Assembly: GCF_007655135.1 (NCBI RefSeq) | Contig: NC_045127.1 | Span: forward strand, 41,861,538 to 41,925,537 | Length of the DNA stretch: 64,000 nucleotides | Direction of reading: 5' to 3' | From: Punica granatum | Lineage: Eukaryota > Streptophyta > Magnoliopsida > Myrtales > Lythraceae | Part shown: piece after piece, positions 23,635 to 34,905 of the stretch | How positions within the stretch are numbered: position 1 is the stretch's first letter | Layout: each line of letters starts with the position of its first letter | The notes under the pieces: model-generated | What the model was told of the DNA's origin: nothing | The model's input: the letters and a program-made list of their open reading frames with translations, nothing else | The model's database searches: none | Made by a program: the position numbers and the translations under genes

Positions 23635-24546
23635 ATGTCGGCGGCCGGAGATGGTGGCGGCCGGAGGCCCCCTACCGGAAAGAGAAAGAGGGAGTTGAAG
23701 AAGATCGAGGATAAGTTCGCGAGAGAGGTCACCTTCTCGAAGCGGCGAGGCGGCCTGTTTCGCAAGGCTAGCGAACTCTCCATGCTGTGCGGTGCGGAGA
23801 TCGCAATTATTGCCTACTCCCCCCACGGCAACCCGTTCGCGTTCGGCAGCCCCTCCGCGGCCTCAGTCCTCGGCCGCTTTTGTGGGTCGGCCTGCTCTTC
23901 AGAGGACGCGGGTCCGGGTGCTGTTCCCATTGATCAGAAGCAATTGAGCGAGTACGGTAGACAGGACCGGGAGGCGCTCTCGAGGCTGGATGCGGCGAGG
24001 AAGCGGCAGGAGGCAATCCGCGACGGGAAGGCCTGGCGCTGGTGGGAGGAACCCCTTGGGGAGGACCTCGGAGCCGAAGAACTCGAGGACTACATCAAGA
24101 GTGTGGAGACTCTGATGGAGAAGGTCGACCAGAGACTGGAGGTGATGAGGGGCGCTGCTACTGCCCCCACGCCGTCGGAGGGTTCATGCGGCAGCACCGT
24201 CGTGGATCCTTGCTCGGACATGTTGGAGATGGGTAGGGCTACTGCTGCCCCCCCGGCTACTTCCCCTACGCCGTCCGAGGCTTCATGGAGCAGCACCGTT
24301 GTGGATCCTTGTTCGGGAATGTTGGAGATGGGTAGGGCTACTGCTGGCCCCCCGGCTGCTGAGATTTCGAGTGGAGACGGTGGCAATGTGGTCGTTGATC
24401 CTTCGTTGTTGGATATGATCGAGGGGGAGGGGCAGGGGGAGGAAGAACTGTTCGTTGGAGGAGAGTACGACTTTGAGTCACTGAGCAGTCTCTTGGAGTT
24501 GGATTATGATATTGGGTCTATGCCTTTATGGGATGTCGGGGATTGA
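23635..24546 (+). CDS. Type I MADS-box transcription factor, M-alpha class (AGL62-like)
   Basis: This is a single-exon gene of 303 residues. The MADS domain spans about residues 15-75, with [32 protein letters not shown] and [12 protein letters not shown], then [11 protein letters not shown] and VLGRF as in M-alpha members. There is no K-box, and no introns are seen, both typical of type I. The family binds CArG-like DNA in the nucleus, and Arabidopsis relatives act mainly in the female gametophyte and endosperm. A helical segment (about residues 105-185) is followed by two tandem ~37-residue repeats, each with STVVDPCS and MLEMGRATA, and an acidic tail ending MPLWDVGD that could be regulatory. 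I chose ATG 23635 because it opens directly before the MADS domain; the in-frame ATG 23572 would add 21 untypical residues. It is GC-rich compared with its AT-rich surroundings. Unlike its sister copy at 10345 it is uninterrupted. Confidence 0.9.
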   Translation: MSAAGDGGGRRPPTGKRKRELKKIEDKFAREVTFSKRRGGLFRKASELSMLCGAEIAIIAYSPHGNPFAFGSPSAASVLGRFCGSACSSEDAGPGAVPIDQKQLSEYGRQDREALSRLDAARKRQEAIRDGKAWRWWEEPLGEDLGAEELEDYIKSVETLMEKVDQRLEVMRGAATAPTPSEGSCGSTVVDPCSDMLEMGRATAAPPATSPTPSEASWSSTVVDPCSGMLEMGRATAGPPAAEISSGDGGNVVVDPSLLDMIEGEGQGEEELFVGGEYDFESLSSLLELDYDIGSMPLWDVGD

Positions 24547-24562
24547 TTCTCGTCACGTGTCG

Positions 24563-24596
24563 ACACAGCCGAAGCCGAAGCCGAAGCCGAAGCCGG
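24563..24596 (+). repeat. (GCCGAA)n short tandem repeat after the MADS stop
   Basis: Four to five GCCGAA units follow the stop codon; unit A has the unexpanded form GCCGAAGCGGAAG. It is a copy-specific expansion. Confidence 0.85.
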
Positions 24597-25298
24597 ATTT
24601 TTTTTTGTTTGAGGAAAGTAATTAGAAAACCTCTAGCTAGATGTGCATTCGTTCGGTTGATGATTCTTTTGACTGATGTTTCCCAAATCATTCACTGATG
24701 ATTAATGTTTGTCGTAATTTCGGATGATTCTTTGTCTAGCGAATACCGTATCGAAGTATGTCTGTAAGTTGATGATCGGTTTCCATCGGTTACCAGTTCA
24801 AGCAGTTGTAATAGTTCAAATAAGATCGAGTTGTCTTTTGTTGTTTCCATTCTGTGTTTTGTATTTCCTCTTTCTTACTTCTATAAGCATTGATGAAAGA
24901 TCGGTGTTTTTCCAAATATGGGTAATAGAAAGATTGGCGTTTGACTTCAGAAATAATCTTAAACAATCGACATAATCCACAACAACAAAAAAGATACAAG
25001 CAAGCAATTTATCAGAACACTCTAGTTTTTTTTTTTTTTTTGATAAATTCCGTATTCGAAAATTCAATTAGGTTCCGACTAATTCAATTGAACATGATCG
25101 GCCAAGCTAGCCAAGTAAATAACTTTCCAAAATTACAGTATCCCAAGATTGAAAATAGATCGAATTTTCGAAGTGGATTTCACATCTCATTTCCAATAAT
25201 AGTCTCCATAATATACATACATAGTGGATGACAACAAAAGTGTGAACTTTTTATGATTATCATGGACAACATCATTCCCTTTGAAAGGGAAGAAGTAC

Positions 25299-25349
25299 AT
25301 ATTTTAAAGTTCTATGATTCATTGAATGAATCATAGAACTTTAAAATAT
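25299..25349. repeat. Perfect 25-bp inverted repeat with 1-nt spacer
   Basis: The left arm (25299-25323) begins ATATTTTAAAGTTCTATG and the right arm (25325-25349) is its exact reverse complement around G25324. Unit A has only the left arm, followed by unrelated sequence, so the right arm is new in unit B. It could extrude as a hairpin; a terminator role is not supported. Confidence 0.95.
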
Positions 25350-25779
25350 ATGAATGAAAAGAATCACAATTTCGATTTATATATGAACTGAGATAGCACC
25401 GATTCGACATGGCTCGAACTCTACACTTTACTGAACAATAGAGACTATCTTACAGTTCAGATTCTTACCAACACGTCTTGAAGCAGGAACTCATGAATTA
25501 GGGGGGAAATCAACCCCAGATGAAAAAAAGAAAAACAACAAAAGAAACTAAAGCACCTTCATGCCTCTAAATGAACATTATCTATGTATCTATGGTATAA
25601 GGGCTCTATAGATCAACGAGAATGGCATTATGCTCCTCTGACTATACTTCAATTGATGAATTTGAATGTGGTTCTTGGCTCTGTCTGAGTAGTAGGATAC
25701 AGTACTGATCATCAATCTTCGGGATTGGTGAAGAATAGCCGGTTTTTCTCTTAATGCTTCAAATCTGAATCTTGATCGG

Positions 25780-28700
25780 TTACCTCGAGTTTTGGTTCGA
25801 TGAGTACCACAGCTTCTTCTCACAGATCAGTATTCTCTCCTTTTCAGAATTGTCTTCTGTCTTTTCTTTATGGCAGCTCCATCTCATGCCCTTGGCTATG
25901 ATGGAGGCTGCATCAGCCAGCGAACTTGATTCCCGGATGATGGCATAACCGCTGGGCCGCAGGATCCGGTCCATTTCTAAAAGAACATACCTCATGTCGC
26001 ACCTGTGCTCAGAGAAAGTAACTCAATCAAAATGATGAGGAATTTGGGAAGGATTACATGGAAAATATGCATATATATAAATACATATAATATGTATTGG
26101 CCAATGCGCTTAATGGATCAGAACTGAGATGGTTTACACACCTGTGGCTCTCTGCAGTGAAGAGACCATCAAGGTGAAGTAGATCGTATGTCCGGGGATA
26201 TGTTGAAAAGGCCTCACACCTGCATATATAAAAAGGGTGGCATACGCATGTGAGATGAGCAGGAAAAACAAACAAGAAGCAATTTCATGGAATGTTTCAT
26301 ATGTGCATGCATACAAATGTTAAAAAGTACGCATAAATTTGAGGTAATCTTACCAGTCGTGGTAAGTTCCAATTAGTCCTCGGTCATAAATAACAGGAAG
26401 TGTGTTAGCAGCATAAGATGAAACCACATTCATGACCCACAGAGGATCCTCAATCAGAGCTGCAGCAAATCCTCCATAGACAGTGTTCATGTCCATCACG
26501 TTCCTTATCTTATCGGTCCCGATCGCAGGAAGCAACTTCTTATAATACTTCATACCTGCCTTCCACTTGCTGTCATCATGCTTCAAAGCACTCGTGCTCC
26601 CACCATGAATATCTGAGATTCGTTCTGGAGCAGTATGGAGCCGGTCAGGCCACTTAGGAACTGACATTAGACCTGTTCCCTTATGCTTTGGGTTCGGGAC
26701 AACCACGCAGGACCGTAGAGGAGTGTACCAAGCTGCATCTGGTTCGAGGCTATCATCACATTTTGGTGGATAGGCATCGGGATCAGACAGCTTATTGTAG
26801 CAGCTATTATCTGAAGATTTCTGCCAAACTGCAATATCATCTTTTTTGGCATACAACTTGAAGCACATCGAGGAAAGCAGCGCCTGCAGCTTCTCGTAAT
26901 CTGTTTTCTGCTCTTCTATAGTGGTGTTCCATCCCCTCCAGCGATTCTCATAGTTGACCGGTGGTCCAGAAAGGACCCAGAATCCTCCTGGGCGTAGGAT
27001 CCGGTGTACCTCTAGGAGGTAAATTCCACCTGACATAAAGCATCAAATAATCGGTTAAAAGAAGATAGGCTGATTGGACCCTGTCTAGGCCTAACCAGTC
27101 TTAACAAAAAGTAAATGTTCTGATGCTGTAATTCCGAATTCGCCTCATCACAAAATGTAGCTTAAAGAAGCATAAAAAATAGTGCAAAATAAGTTGTAAA
27201 CTTCTCTTGCAAATGAAAACTCAAGCACTACAAAGGAAGCTTCTGTATTTGGTTCTGGAAAATTATCAAATTTTTCCGTTTTCTTTTATTCGAAAAAAAT
27301 ATATGTATCTTAAGGTGAACTCCTGCCTTTGTACTTCAGAAAAATTAAACATAGATGCTTCTTTAATTGACCCAGAAAATAGAAAGCTAGAACCCTTTAT
27401 CCAAACAGTAAAAAGAGTAGACATGCTTAGTTGGCAAAGCACAGATCTCGCAGTCACATGATTTTTGGAGTTCGTGATCCATGCTAACTTCCCCAAAAAG
27501 GTATATTGGAGAGCTCTCACGCCATACGAAGAAATCAAGATTTTAATAAGGGAATTGCAATATTCATCAAAAAATTGAATCGTACCGAATTCTGTCCATG
27601 GGATAAGGCATCTTGAGCAATGGGCCATATCAAAGGAGTGTGAAGGAAAAGGTAGACGCTGAGTAGATATGATGCCAAGTATTGCTGGTATTCCCCGCTC
27701 CAATGCAAATTGGACTTGAGCTTCATGATTGTCTCGTGGGGCAAGAGAGACCGTCAGAATACCACGATCTAATAGATCACCTCCCCAGCTAGCAACCTTC
27801 AAATAATACAATTCATATAAATTACAATACGGGACCTATGAAATAGAAACTACAGGACCAACTGTTTTCTGCTAAACTTGTAAGAACAAATCACTAAGAG
27901 CAGAGAAAATGGTACAACAATAATGGAGCACAAGCCCGCCCATAAAGTCAGAAATCAGTTACCATGTCTCACATATTTACTTGCAAGGAGAAATAAACGT
28001 ACCCCACAACCAGTGTCAATGGCAGTTCGAATGGTGCCATCTTTCATCTCCGGGATCATATCTTGCATCAGATCCACATAGGCACTGACTCCTCTAGGGA
28101 ACATAGTACCCCCACCCGGAAAAAGGAACTTCTCCCCCTGTTTCCTCAACCAGTTCTGATTGGATTTCTGCTTGTTGATCCAATCATATGGCACGTTTCT
28201 GCAATCGTACCCCAAGCAAGGTTTCACTATTGAAATGATGTCCAAAATTCCCTCCGCTGAAAATTAAAAAGATAAGTAAAGAATTGAAGTACCTGTACCG
28301 ACATTCATCTCTGCTCTTTGGCCATCTAATTGGTGGCTTGTACCCATCAGGTGGTGGAATCAAGCATTCCTTCCTGTCAAAAACCGGAGGGCAGTGACGC
28401 TCCATGAAAGTAAGTCGATGAGTACCATACTTCTTCCACCTCTGCATTGTTAAATGAAATCGTGCACAAATTATGAGCAGATCACCAAATTGTACATTAT
28501 GCAGTATGGGAATTCCTAAATTACCCTTGGATCCGTGCATGGAGTGTAATCTTGGTACTCAATGCTGCACTCGGGAAAGGAAATGGATTTCATCTTGAGA
28601 GGAGCAGATCCTGATTCCTTAGTGACATCCCTGACTTCCACGGGATAAAATCTGCTCGTCTGGGAGCAGAAAATCTTCCCGAGATAAAATGATAAACCAC

Positions 28701-28785
28701 AGAAAACAAAGAAGAGAATCATCGTGGAAATATTCTTCTGGCCTCTATCTGGGAGGGACCCCGGCTTCCCATCCTTGTGCCTCAT
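25780..28785 (-). CDS. Probable S-adenosylmethionine-dependent methyltransferase, PMT20/PMT21 (ERD3)-like
   Basis: Seven exons on the minus strand, 28525-28785, 28293-28441, 28003-28198, 27586-27796, 26354-27029, 26142-26219 and 25780-26002, give 597 residues with consistent phases and GT/AG introns. The start MRHKDGKPG is followed by one membrane segment at about residues 21-39 ([14 protein letters not shown]), making a type II Golgi-type protein. The DUF248 domain follows. The SAM-binding motif [19 protein letters not shown] straddles exons 3 and 4 (about residues 196-214), and the conserved phrases CIPPPDGY-like, [57 protein letters not shown] and LIGTYHDW are all present. Members of this plant family are thought to methylate cell-wall polysaccharides such as pectin; the Arabidopsis relative ERD3 was named from dehydration-responsive expression. 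The length is normal and no breaks are seen, so it is likely functional. Exons 5-7 have a broken copy at 18012-19182. Confidence 0.93.
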
Positions 28786-30260
28786 GGTCCCAGTCCCAGG
28801 TCTTCAAATCACCTGAAACAAATGTGAGATGTATTATAATACAACAGAAGCAAACAAGGATGTATTTGATGATGCTACTAGTTCACCTTGATCAATCAAA
28901 TATAGAACAGCAGCATAGAAACCAAAGAGAACATGTTTCTTTAAACCAGCATCTTCTCATGTGCTAGATATAGTTTAAGCTCACTGTCTTCCCAGATCTG
29001 GATAAAGTAACTTAAATGATCTTTCGAAAGTTCACAAGATCAAACTCCTGAAACCAACTCGTGGGCAGAATTATTGCATAATATGTGCAGTACAATCACT
29101 GTCCAAGAGATCAAGCCATGGGAGCACATGTAGTGCAGTCAGGTAAACAGTAGCATGAATTGATGCATTAACGACAGCCTTTTGATAATTTCTTGACTCC
29201 CCATGTGAATGACACGGACAGGCAGTGAACATACCAGCACAACAAAGATCATAAATGCATGGGGAATTAATCAAGACCCCAGCGAGCCAACCAAAGACAC
29301 TGTGAGAACTCGCCGAGATCTCGGAGAAGCAACTACCCCGGCAAAGTATCACTCTCCCAATTCCACTTTGCCTTTATACTACCCACATGAGATTGGGCCC
29401 TATAGGGATATCAGAATTGGAAACCCGAAAGAAAGAGGAGATGGGCATAGCGAAGATCGCCATGAAGTGGTCCTCACTCGCAGCACCACCACTTCTCTTT
29501 CCTCCCTTCCCTACTAAGTCTAAAAAGGCAGAAAAAGGGGAAATGGCAAATGGATCTTTTCGCACCAAACAAAGTAAAGCCAAAGGAGTGGAAACCAAAG
29601 TGGGAGGCGTATTATCAGTTGCTTGAAACTCAAGGAAACTTTTTAGCCAATCAATCATTAACAGTCACTGTTGAAAAAATCACAATCAGCTGTTTTTCGC
29701 CCTCCTGGTATCATCAGTTGCAGAATTGACGCCAACAGAGACCGATTTCATTCAATCAAGGACATGGCCGAAGATCGCACAGCTCCACTGCATGGTAAGT
29801 TGCCGATTTTGAACCCGTGAGCAAAGAAGAACTAAAAACAAGAATGGTTCTTGAGGACCCTTTTGGCTAGTCTGTCCATTTTCGGGATCTTTTTATCCGG
29901 GGAGCTGCCATTGATTGAGATTGATCGTGCAAGAAATGGGACATGTTTCACGGGGAATTAGATCTGAGGATGAGATAGTTAATGGAATGAAGAGGGTAGA
30001 AGTCAATGAGGAAAATGGCGCGAGAAAGAACTTCAAGAGATACGGATGCCCAGAACAGAGCGAGAGAGGAGAGGGAGTGAGAGAGGGACGTACCTCGTAC
30101 CTTGTAGGCAAACACTTCGGGCTCTCCTCTGAAACCAAGAACTCAAATCAGAGCTGAGAAGAAGAAGAAGAAGAAGAAGATGGGAGAAGTGGCAAGCTCT
30201 GATTCATATATATCTGTGAAGGATGCAGAAGCTTATATACACACACACACACACATATAT
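28786..30260 (-). promoter_or_regulatory. 5' leader with probable intron and promoter of the PMT gene
   Basis: Upstream of the ATG an acceptor (TTTGTTTCAG, exon starting at 28812) and a matching donor (GTACGT, just below 30094) suggest a 5' UTR intron of about 1.28 kb. The first leader exon would run from 30094 toward about 30220. An AAG repeat (30152-30180) lies in it, and a TATA-rich stretch near 30256-30268 is a candidate TATA region. This is inference from splice-site fit; such leader introns are common in this family. Short ORFs inside the intron look non-coding. Confidence 0.45.
30152..30180 (+). repeat. (GAA)n microsatellite
   Basis: Eight to nine GAA units lie in the presumed PMT leader (TTC repeats on the sense strand). 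Confidence 0.9.
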
Positions 30261-30268
30261 ATATACTA
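30238..30268 (+). repeat. (CA)n(TA)n microsatellite
   Basis: A compound ACACAC/TATATA tract lies at the presumed PMT promoter and could act as its TATA region. Confidence 0.85.
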
Positions 30269-31525
30269 TATGTATGCAAAGGCTGTTACCTTGCCTTTTG
30301 CCTCGTTGTCTCTCCACCCTCTCTCTCTATCTCTGTTTTCGCTTTCCTCTTTCAGCATCATCTTCTCACTCTACATTGTCGTTTCCATATTTTATTCTTT
30401 TCTTTTATCTTTTTCTTTCCCACTTATTCCTTTTTTAATTTTCTGTGAGTAATTCATATCTCTCTCCCCTCTCCCTTTTTTTGGTAAAAAAAAAAAGCTG
30501 GAAATTCGAGTTCACTCGATCAAGAATCGTATTGGTTCCAATAATAAATAAGTCCCTTTCGGTATCTAATTTTGATTGGTCGAAAACGAATTACAAGGAC
30601 CAAGAAAGCATGACTTTTGATACCCGTCACTTCAGTGACAGATTTCGCAAATTAATTCATATCGATTCAAAATAATTTTTTCTAATCCATTCAGTTTCAC
30701 CATATAGTATCTAACCGTTGCACTATGTGTTTCGAGTTGCTTCCACATGAACAAGTCTATCTTGGTGAGACAAATCATGAATTCGGGTACTCGATGCGGT
30801 CTTTTCTTTTCTTTTCTTTTCTTTTTACATAATATTTGTCAAGATAATTCATCACTGAATAACTTGTAATATCTTTTTTTTTCTCTATCTAATTTGCGAA
30901 AAGAATTATAAAAATGATGAATATTATTTTTTTTCTCGATAAGCAATGCTGCGGATTGAATGTCAATGAAAAACCAGGTATGAGATCCTCACCAGAAATT
31001 ACTGGATCAGGATACCGAAGGGAACCCAAGGCAAACCGCAAATGAATGACCAGACAAAAACACACATGAAATGTAAGCTCTCAAACAAAGATAGTCAACC
31101 AACCAATGCCTAAACCAAAACTTCTGGCCAACAACAAGATATCCTCCATGACAATAATAAGGGAGTATCTTCCGATCTATTGAACGTACTCATTTCTAGA
31201 CATCTAAAAACAAATTTCAGGACCCGTTAAGAATTGATGTCCCACATTTAAAAAAAATAAAATTAAATAAAGCACAATTCTATAAGATGGTAAGCTATAG
31301 AAACCATTATATTGGCTTGAACTTTCAAATGGACATGGTTCACGTGGATCCTCACTAATGTAGGCCTAATTAAAAACTTAACATAATTTTAGAGCGGATT
31401 ACACATTCATAGGAATCTACGTCACACCAAATCCAATTTCTTTCATCATCATCATAACTATAAGTTTGCTTCTCGAAAATTATCAAACAAAGGGATATAG
31501 AGAGCGAAGAGGACTGAGGTGGAGG

Positions 31526-31701
31526 TAGGGACGGAAGCAGGATTTAGATCGAAGGGGACAAGATTCTTGAAAAGACAATAAGAACATAAACTTTCTAATT
31601 AAGGGGGACAAAGGCAGTAATTTCATGAAAATTTGAAAGACGATATACAAATTCTTTTTAGAATATCGAAATTTTAGGGCGACACCCTCGATCCATCCCT
31701 T
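31526..31701. mobile_element. Short hAT-type MITE
   Basis: The ends TAGGGACGGAAGCAGGAT and GATCCATCCCTT are inverted repeats of the AGGGRYGGA type. They are flanked by the 8-bp direct repeat GGTGGAGG (31518-31525 and 31702-31709), as expected of hAT. At 176 bp it has no coding capacity. Confidence 0.7.
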
Positions 31702-33169
31702 GGTGGAGGAACTTTCTCGGCTCCAGAAATCCATGTAGTAAGGTAAAGAGAAGTGAGCGAGATCCATTCCGCACATCAATTTACCATTCATTTGATTTTT
31801 GGTCTGGGGTCCACGCGCTTGGATCTTGTCGGTGGGCTTCTTAATTATTTCCAATTTGCTCTTGCCACGTAGAAAAGAAAAGATATATGGGCCCGGTGGC
31901 CTTGAATTTCCTCAGTAAACCACACGCTACAAATTAATCCGATACTACACTCCTCCTCCAAACTAATGTGTTGGATTTCTACTAAAATGGACATGAAAGA
32001 ATTACTGTTTTTATAATTTCATTTTGTTATAAACATTTTGTATAGATTTAGAAGGCATTTCTTCTATGATTTTCTACCCAAAAGAAATTAATATTTTTAG
32101 GAAATTATTAAGAAATATGTTCTTTTATTTGTTCCTAGTTAAGCCGTTTGGAAAAACTGGTGTCCCATAAATAAATTATTTATTAGGTCTACAAATATCT
32201 AATACAAGAAAGAACAGCGATTTATTTCATCAAAGTGCTAAGGATTTCTATGATCTATCTTCTTTAGTGGGCCATACCAAGATGTTGCTCGCTGCGATTC
32301 ACTCAAATTTCTTTACATAAAGGTTGTGTGTATGAAGCGTCTTATTATTCTAAATATACATCATATACCTATTTTAGCATTTTTAATATATAAATAGGAA
32401 TATTATAACATTTGAAATTGTTTTGTTTGTTGAATCTCCAATCATTGTCCAGATTACCGTGGCTAAACCCAAGTAGAATTAATTATTTTACTTTATTTTT
32501 GCCACAATCAATGATTTTAATTAATGATTTTATTAGAACACCGATATTTATTTATTTATTCAAAATAAACTGGTGCGTGATGATACTTCTTGGAGAGTGG
32601 CTTCCATTTGTCGACATTGTGTGCTCGTGTCCTGTTATGTGTTATCTTTTATCTTTGCGATCAAATGTCAATGCTTCAATCAAGTTATTAATTGTTCTAA
32701 TTCATCATAAAAATAAAGTACCTTCTTGTATTGGTGATATTATTTATACTCTTGAGACATATAACAACTTCATAATATTGTTTATTTATTTTAGCAGGCC
32801 ATGGCGCCAAATTGATACCATCTGACATAGATTTATGTGTTTATATAATTTTGAGCATTTGTGACGAGCAAATTAATAGCTAGGCAACATTGTTGCTGCA
32901 CAAGACAAAAGGAACATGGCATTCATTGGTTTTTGACTTGCACGAATTTTTCTTTGGGGTCCGGCCACTCATTATTCCATCGATTTGGCAGCCAATACTA
33001 AAAACCCAATCAATTGAGAAGGAATTTTAATTTAGTAGTAAAACACACTCATTCGAAATTAAGAGATCCTAAATTTAATTCTCATTAGTATAATTTATAT
33101 ATTTTTATTTTTTTTATCGTACTAAACCAATGAACCTTCATTATAATTAAAAAAGATAAAACTCAACTA

Positions 33170-33352
33170 ACATGGTTGGTTCAAACGGTTTGGCACTTGT
33201 TTTCCTTAAATGAGATCTCGAGTTCAAGTTTTGTGAATTGAGAAAATTTATGCTGAGAGAATTTTATCCCTTAATGGGTATACCCAACTCGATTAAATTA
33301 GTCGGGATCAATTGAGTTTTTAAATATCCGGGTTCACGTCGAAAAAAAATTA
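33170..33352 (+). mobile_element. Candidate tRNA-derived SINE
   Basis: An A-box-like TGGTTCAAACGG (about 33178) and, ~40 bp on, a B-box-like GAGTTCAAGTTTT imitate a Pol III promoter. The unit ends in an A-rich tail near 33343. The B box is imperfect and I find no target duplication, so this is tentative. Confidence 0.4.
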
Positions 33353-34317
33353 AACTTAATTAATTCCTACCAACCCTTATTTCACGATTCCACCAGCTAA
33401 AGTTCTCTTGAGCAATTACCATTTAGTGATCTTTTACCGTAAATCGACCGTCTTTCCAAATAAAGGGTAAGTGGGATGATTAAAAACATAAATTATGATC
33501 AATCCTACCATTTTCCACCAAGCGAATTGGCTTCCTTATTACAATCATGAGAAGTGTGACATTATTTTCCCTATAGTAATTATTATTCCTCCTCCACTTC
33601 TTGCAAACCTTTGATCATTCATTCGATTATCAATAATCACTTCTCTAGTGTTTCTAGGCATGTATGCGTGTTATTTATCGATACATATCGATGTGAAAGA
33701 ACTTCTTGTTGTGAAAACAGCATCAGTAATTAATGACAATCGACCACTTGTTAGCTAAATAACAAGTTGGCAGCTTTCTTCGGCTAGATTTTGAATTTCT
33801 AAGGTCAAAAGCAAAATAAGATGATTTTGGGAATTTGTTCTCCGTAAAAATTATTATCTTTCTTCTCTCTGCTGAATTTCTACGTAAAAATTATGGTAGC
33901 ATTAAGATAGCCAACAATTATGAGACAACGTCTTTTTTCGGAATAAATAATATTATGAGTTTTTATTTTTCTCTATTTCTATGTCTAATATAAGGATATT
34001 GAAAATTAATAAGCATACAAGTAATCTGATAACGAAAATCAAATTTATAATCTTTTCATTTTTAAGCGATCACATCCCTTTTCTTGAATATTATGGATTA
34101 TTGACTTATCAAGGACAATCCAAATTTGTCTAATAGGCCCTTCAATGTCAAACATGAATTCTTCTTCTGCATCATCCAGCTCCATAAAAGAGACCAAACT
34201 GAATCTAGCACGAAAAAGAATTAAGATAAAAATTTAATTCTAGCGACTTTTTTTTTTGGGCAGTCAAAATCAAAATATACTACTATATATGGTCTCATAA
34301 TACGAATAATAAGTTAA

Positions 34318-34680
34318 GCTTGCGTTTGGTTTTCGAGTCGTCGGATAATAATCTAACTCAACTTGATTTTGTGCAATGATTGTAAATGTTGATAAATATA
34401 TTTATGTGTGAATATATATATATATATGTATATATAGATGTGAAAGTATATGAAAATTTTATTATTAAAAAATTAATATGTTGATATAGATGTAAAAAGT
34501 AGATGAGAAATTTATGATTAAAAATTGATTATAAAAATAGTTAGAAAAAAAATTGGTGAAAAAATTTATTATTAAATTAGAGAAAAAAAATAAAAAAGTA
34601 ATGATTGTGTTGTTGAATTGAGAGAAAAAATGAAGTTGAGTTGAGTTGAGTAAGATTATAATTCGGAAAACAAAGTAAGC
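34318..34680. mobile_element. TIR element (MITE), 363 bp
   Basis: The left end GCTTGCGTTTGGTTTTCGAG and the right end (GAAAACAAAGTAAGC) are imperfect inverted repeats over about 50 bp, including ATAATCTAACTCAACTT against its complement. GTTAA flanks both sides (34313-34317 and 34681-34685). The interior is AT-rich with TA repeats. Confidence 0.6.
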
Positions 34681-34710
34681 GTTAACCATTTCACTTTAGA
34701 GTAATTAAGG

Positions 34711-34905
34711 TTGTATTTGGTTTTAGAGTTGAGTTTTGATTTTAATTGGTTTGTAATGATTGTGTTGTTGAATTATGAAAAAATTAATGAATAGTTAAGA
34801 GAATTTAGTATTCAAAATTGAATTGAATGGTTAAAAAAATTGAAGAAAAATTAAAAAGTAATAATTGCATTGTTAAATTAAAGATAAGTGGAGTAGAGTG
34901 GAAAA
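34711..34905. mobile_element. Partial second copy of the neighbouring TIR element family
   Basis: It starts GTTGTATTTGGTTTTAGAGT and contains GTAATAATTGCATTGTTAAA, which parallel the left end and the interior of 34318-34680. Its right end is degraded. Confidence 0.45.

Larger units (their letters stand above)
24547..25779. other. Spacer between the convergent MADS and PMT genes
   Basis: This holds a GAAGCC repeat, 3' UTR-like DNA, a T run near 25026, the perfect palindrome at 25299-25349 and the 3' flank of the PMT gene. The genes converge with about 1.2 kb between their stop codons. No further gene is seen. Confidence 0.6.
19183..26865. repeat. Tandem segmental duplication, unit B
   Basis: This is the second unit, matching 7569-19182. 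It carries the intact MADS gene and runs without a break into the complete PMT gene, so its right side looks ancestral. It is interrupted by a solo LTR at 19511-21189. Confidence 0.9.

Noticed and set aside
27955..28540. Separate small ORFs inside the PMT locus
   Set aside because: They are exons 2 and 3 of the PMT gene read through into introns, not independent genes.
29893..30157. 80-codon ORFs on both strands upstream of PMT
   Set aside because: They lie in the presumed PMT leader intron and show no family resemblance.
32412..32825. 137-codon plus-strand ORF in the AT-rich spacer
   Set aside because: The composition is Phe/Ile/Leu/Asn-rich, as expected of random AT-rich DNA; no domain, no flanking splice or promoter context.
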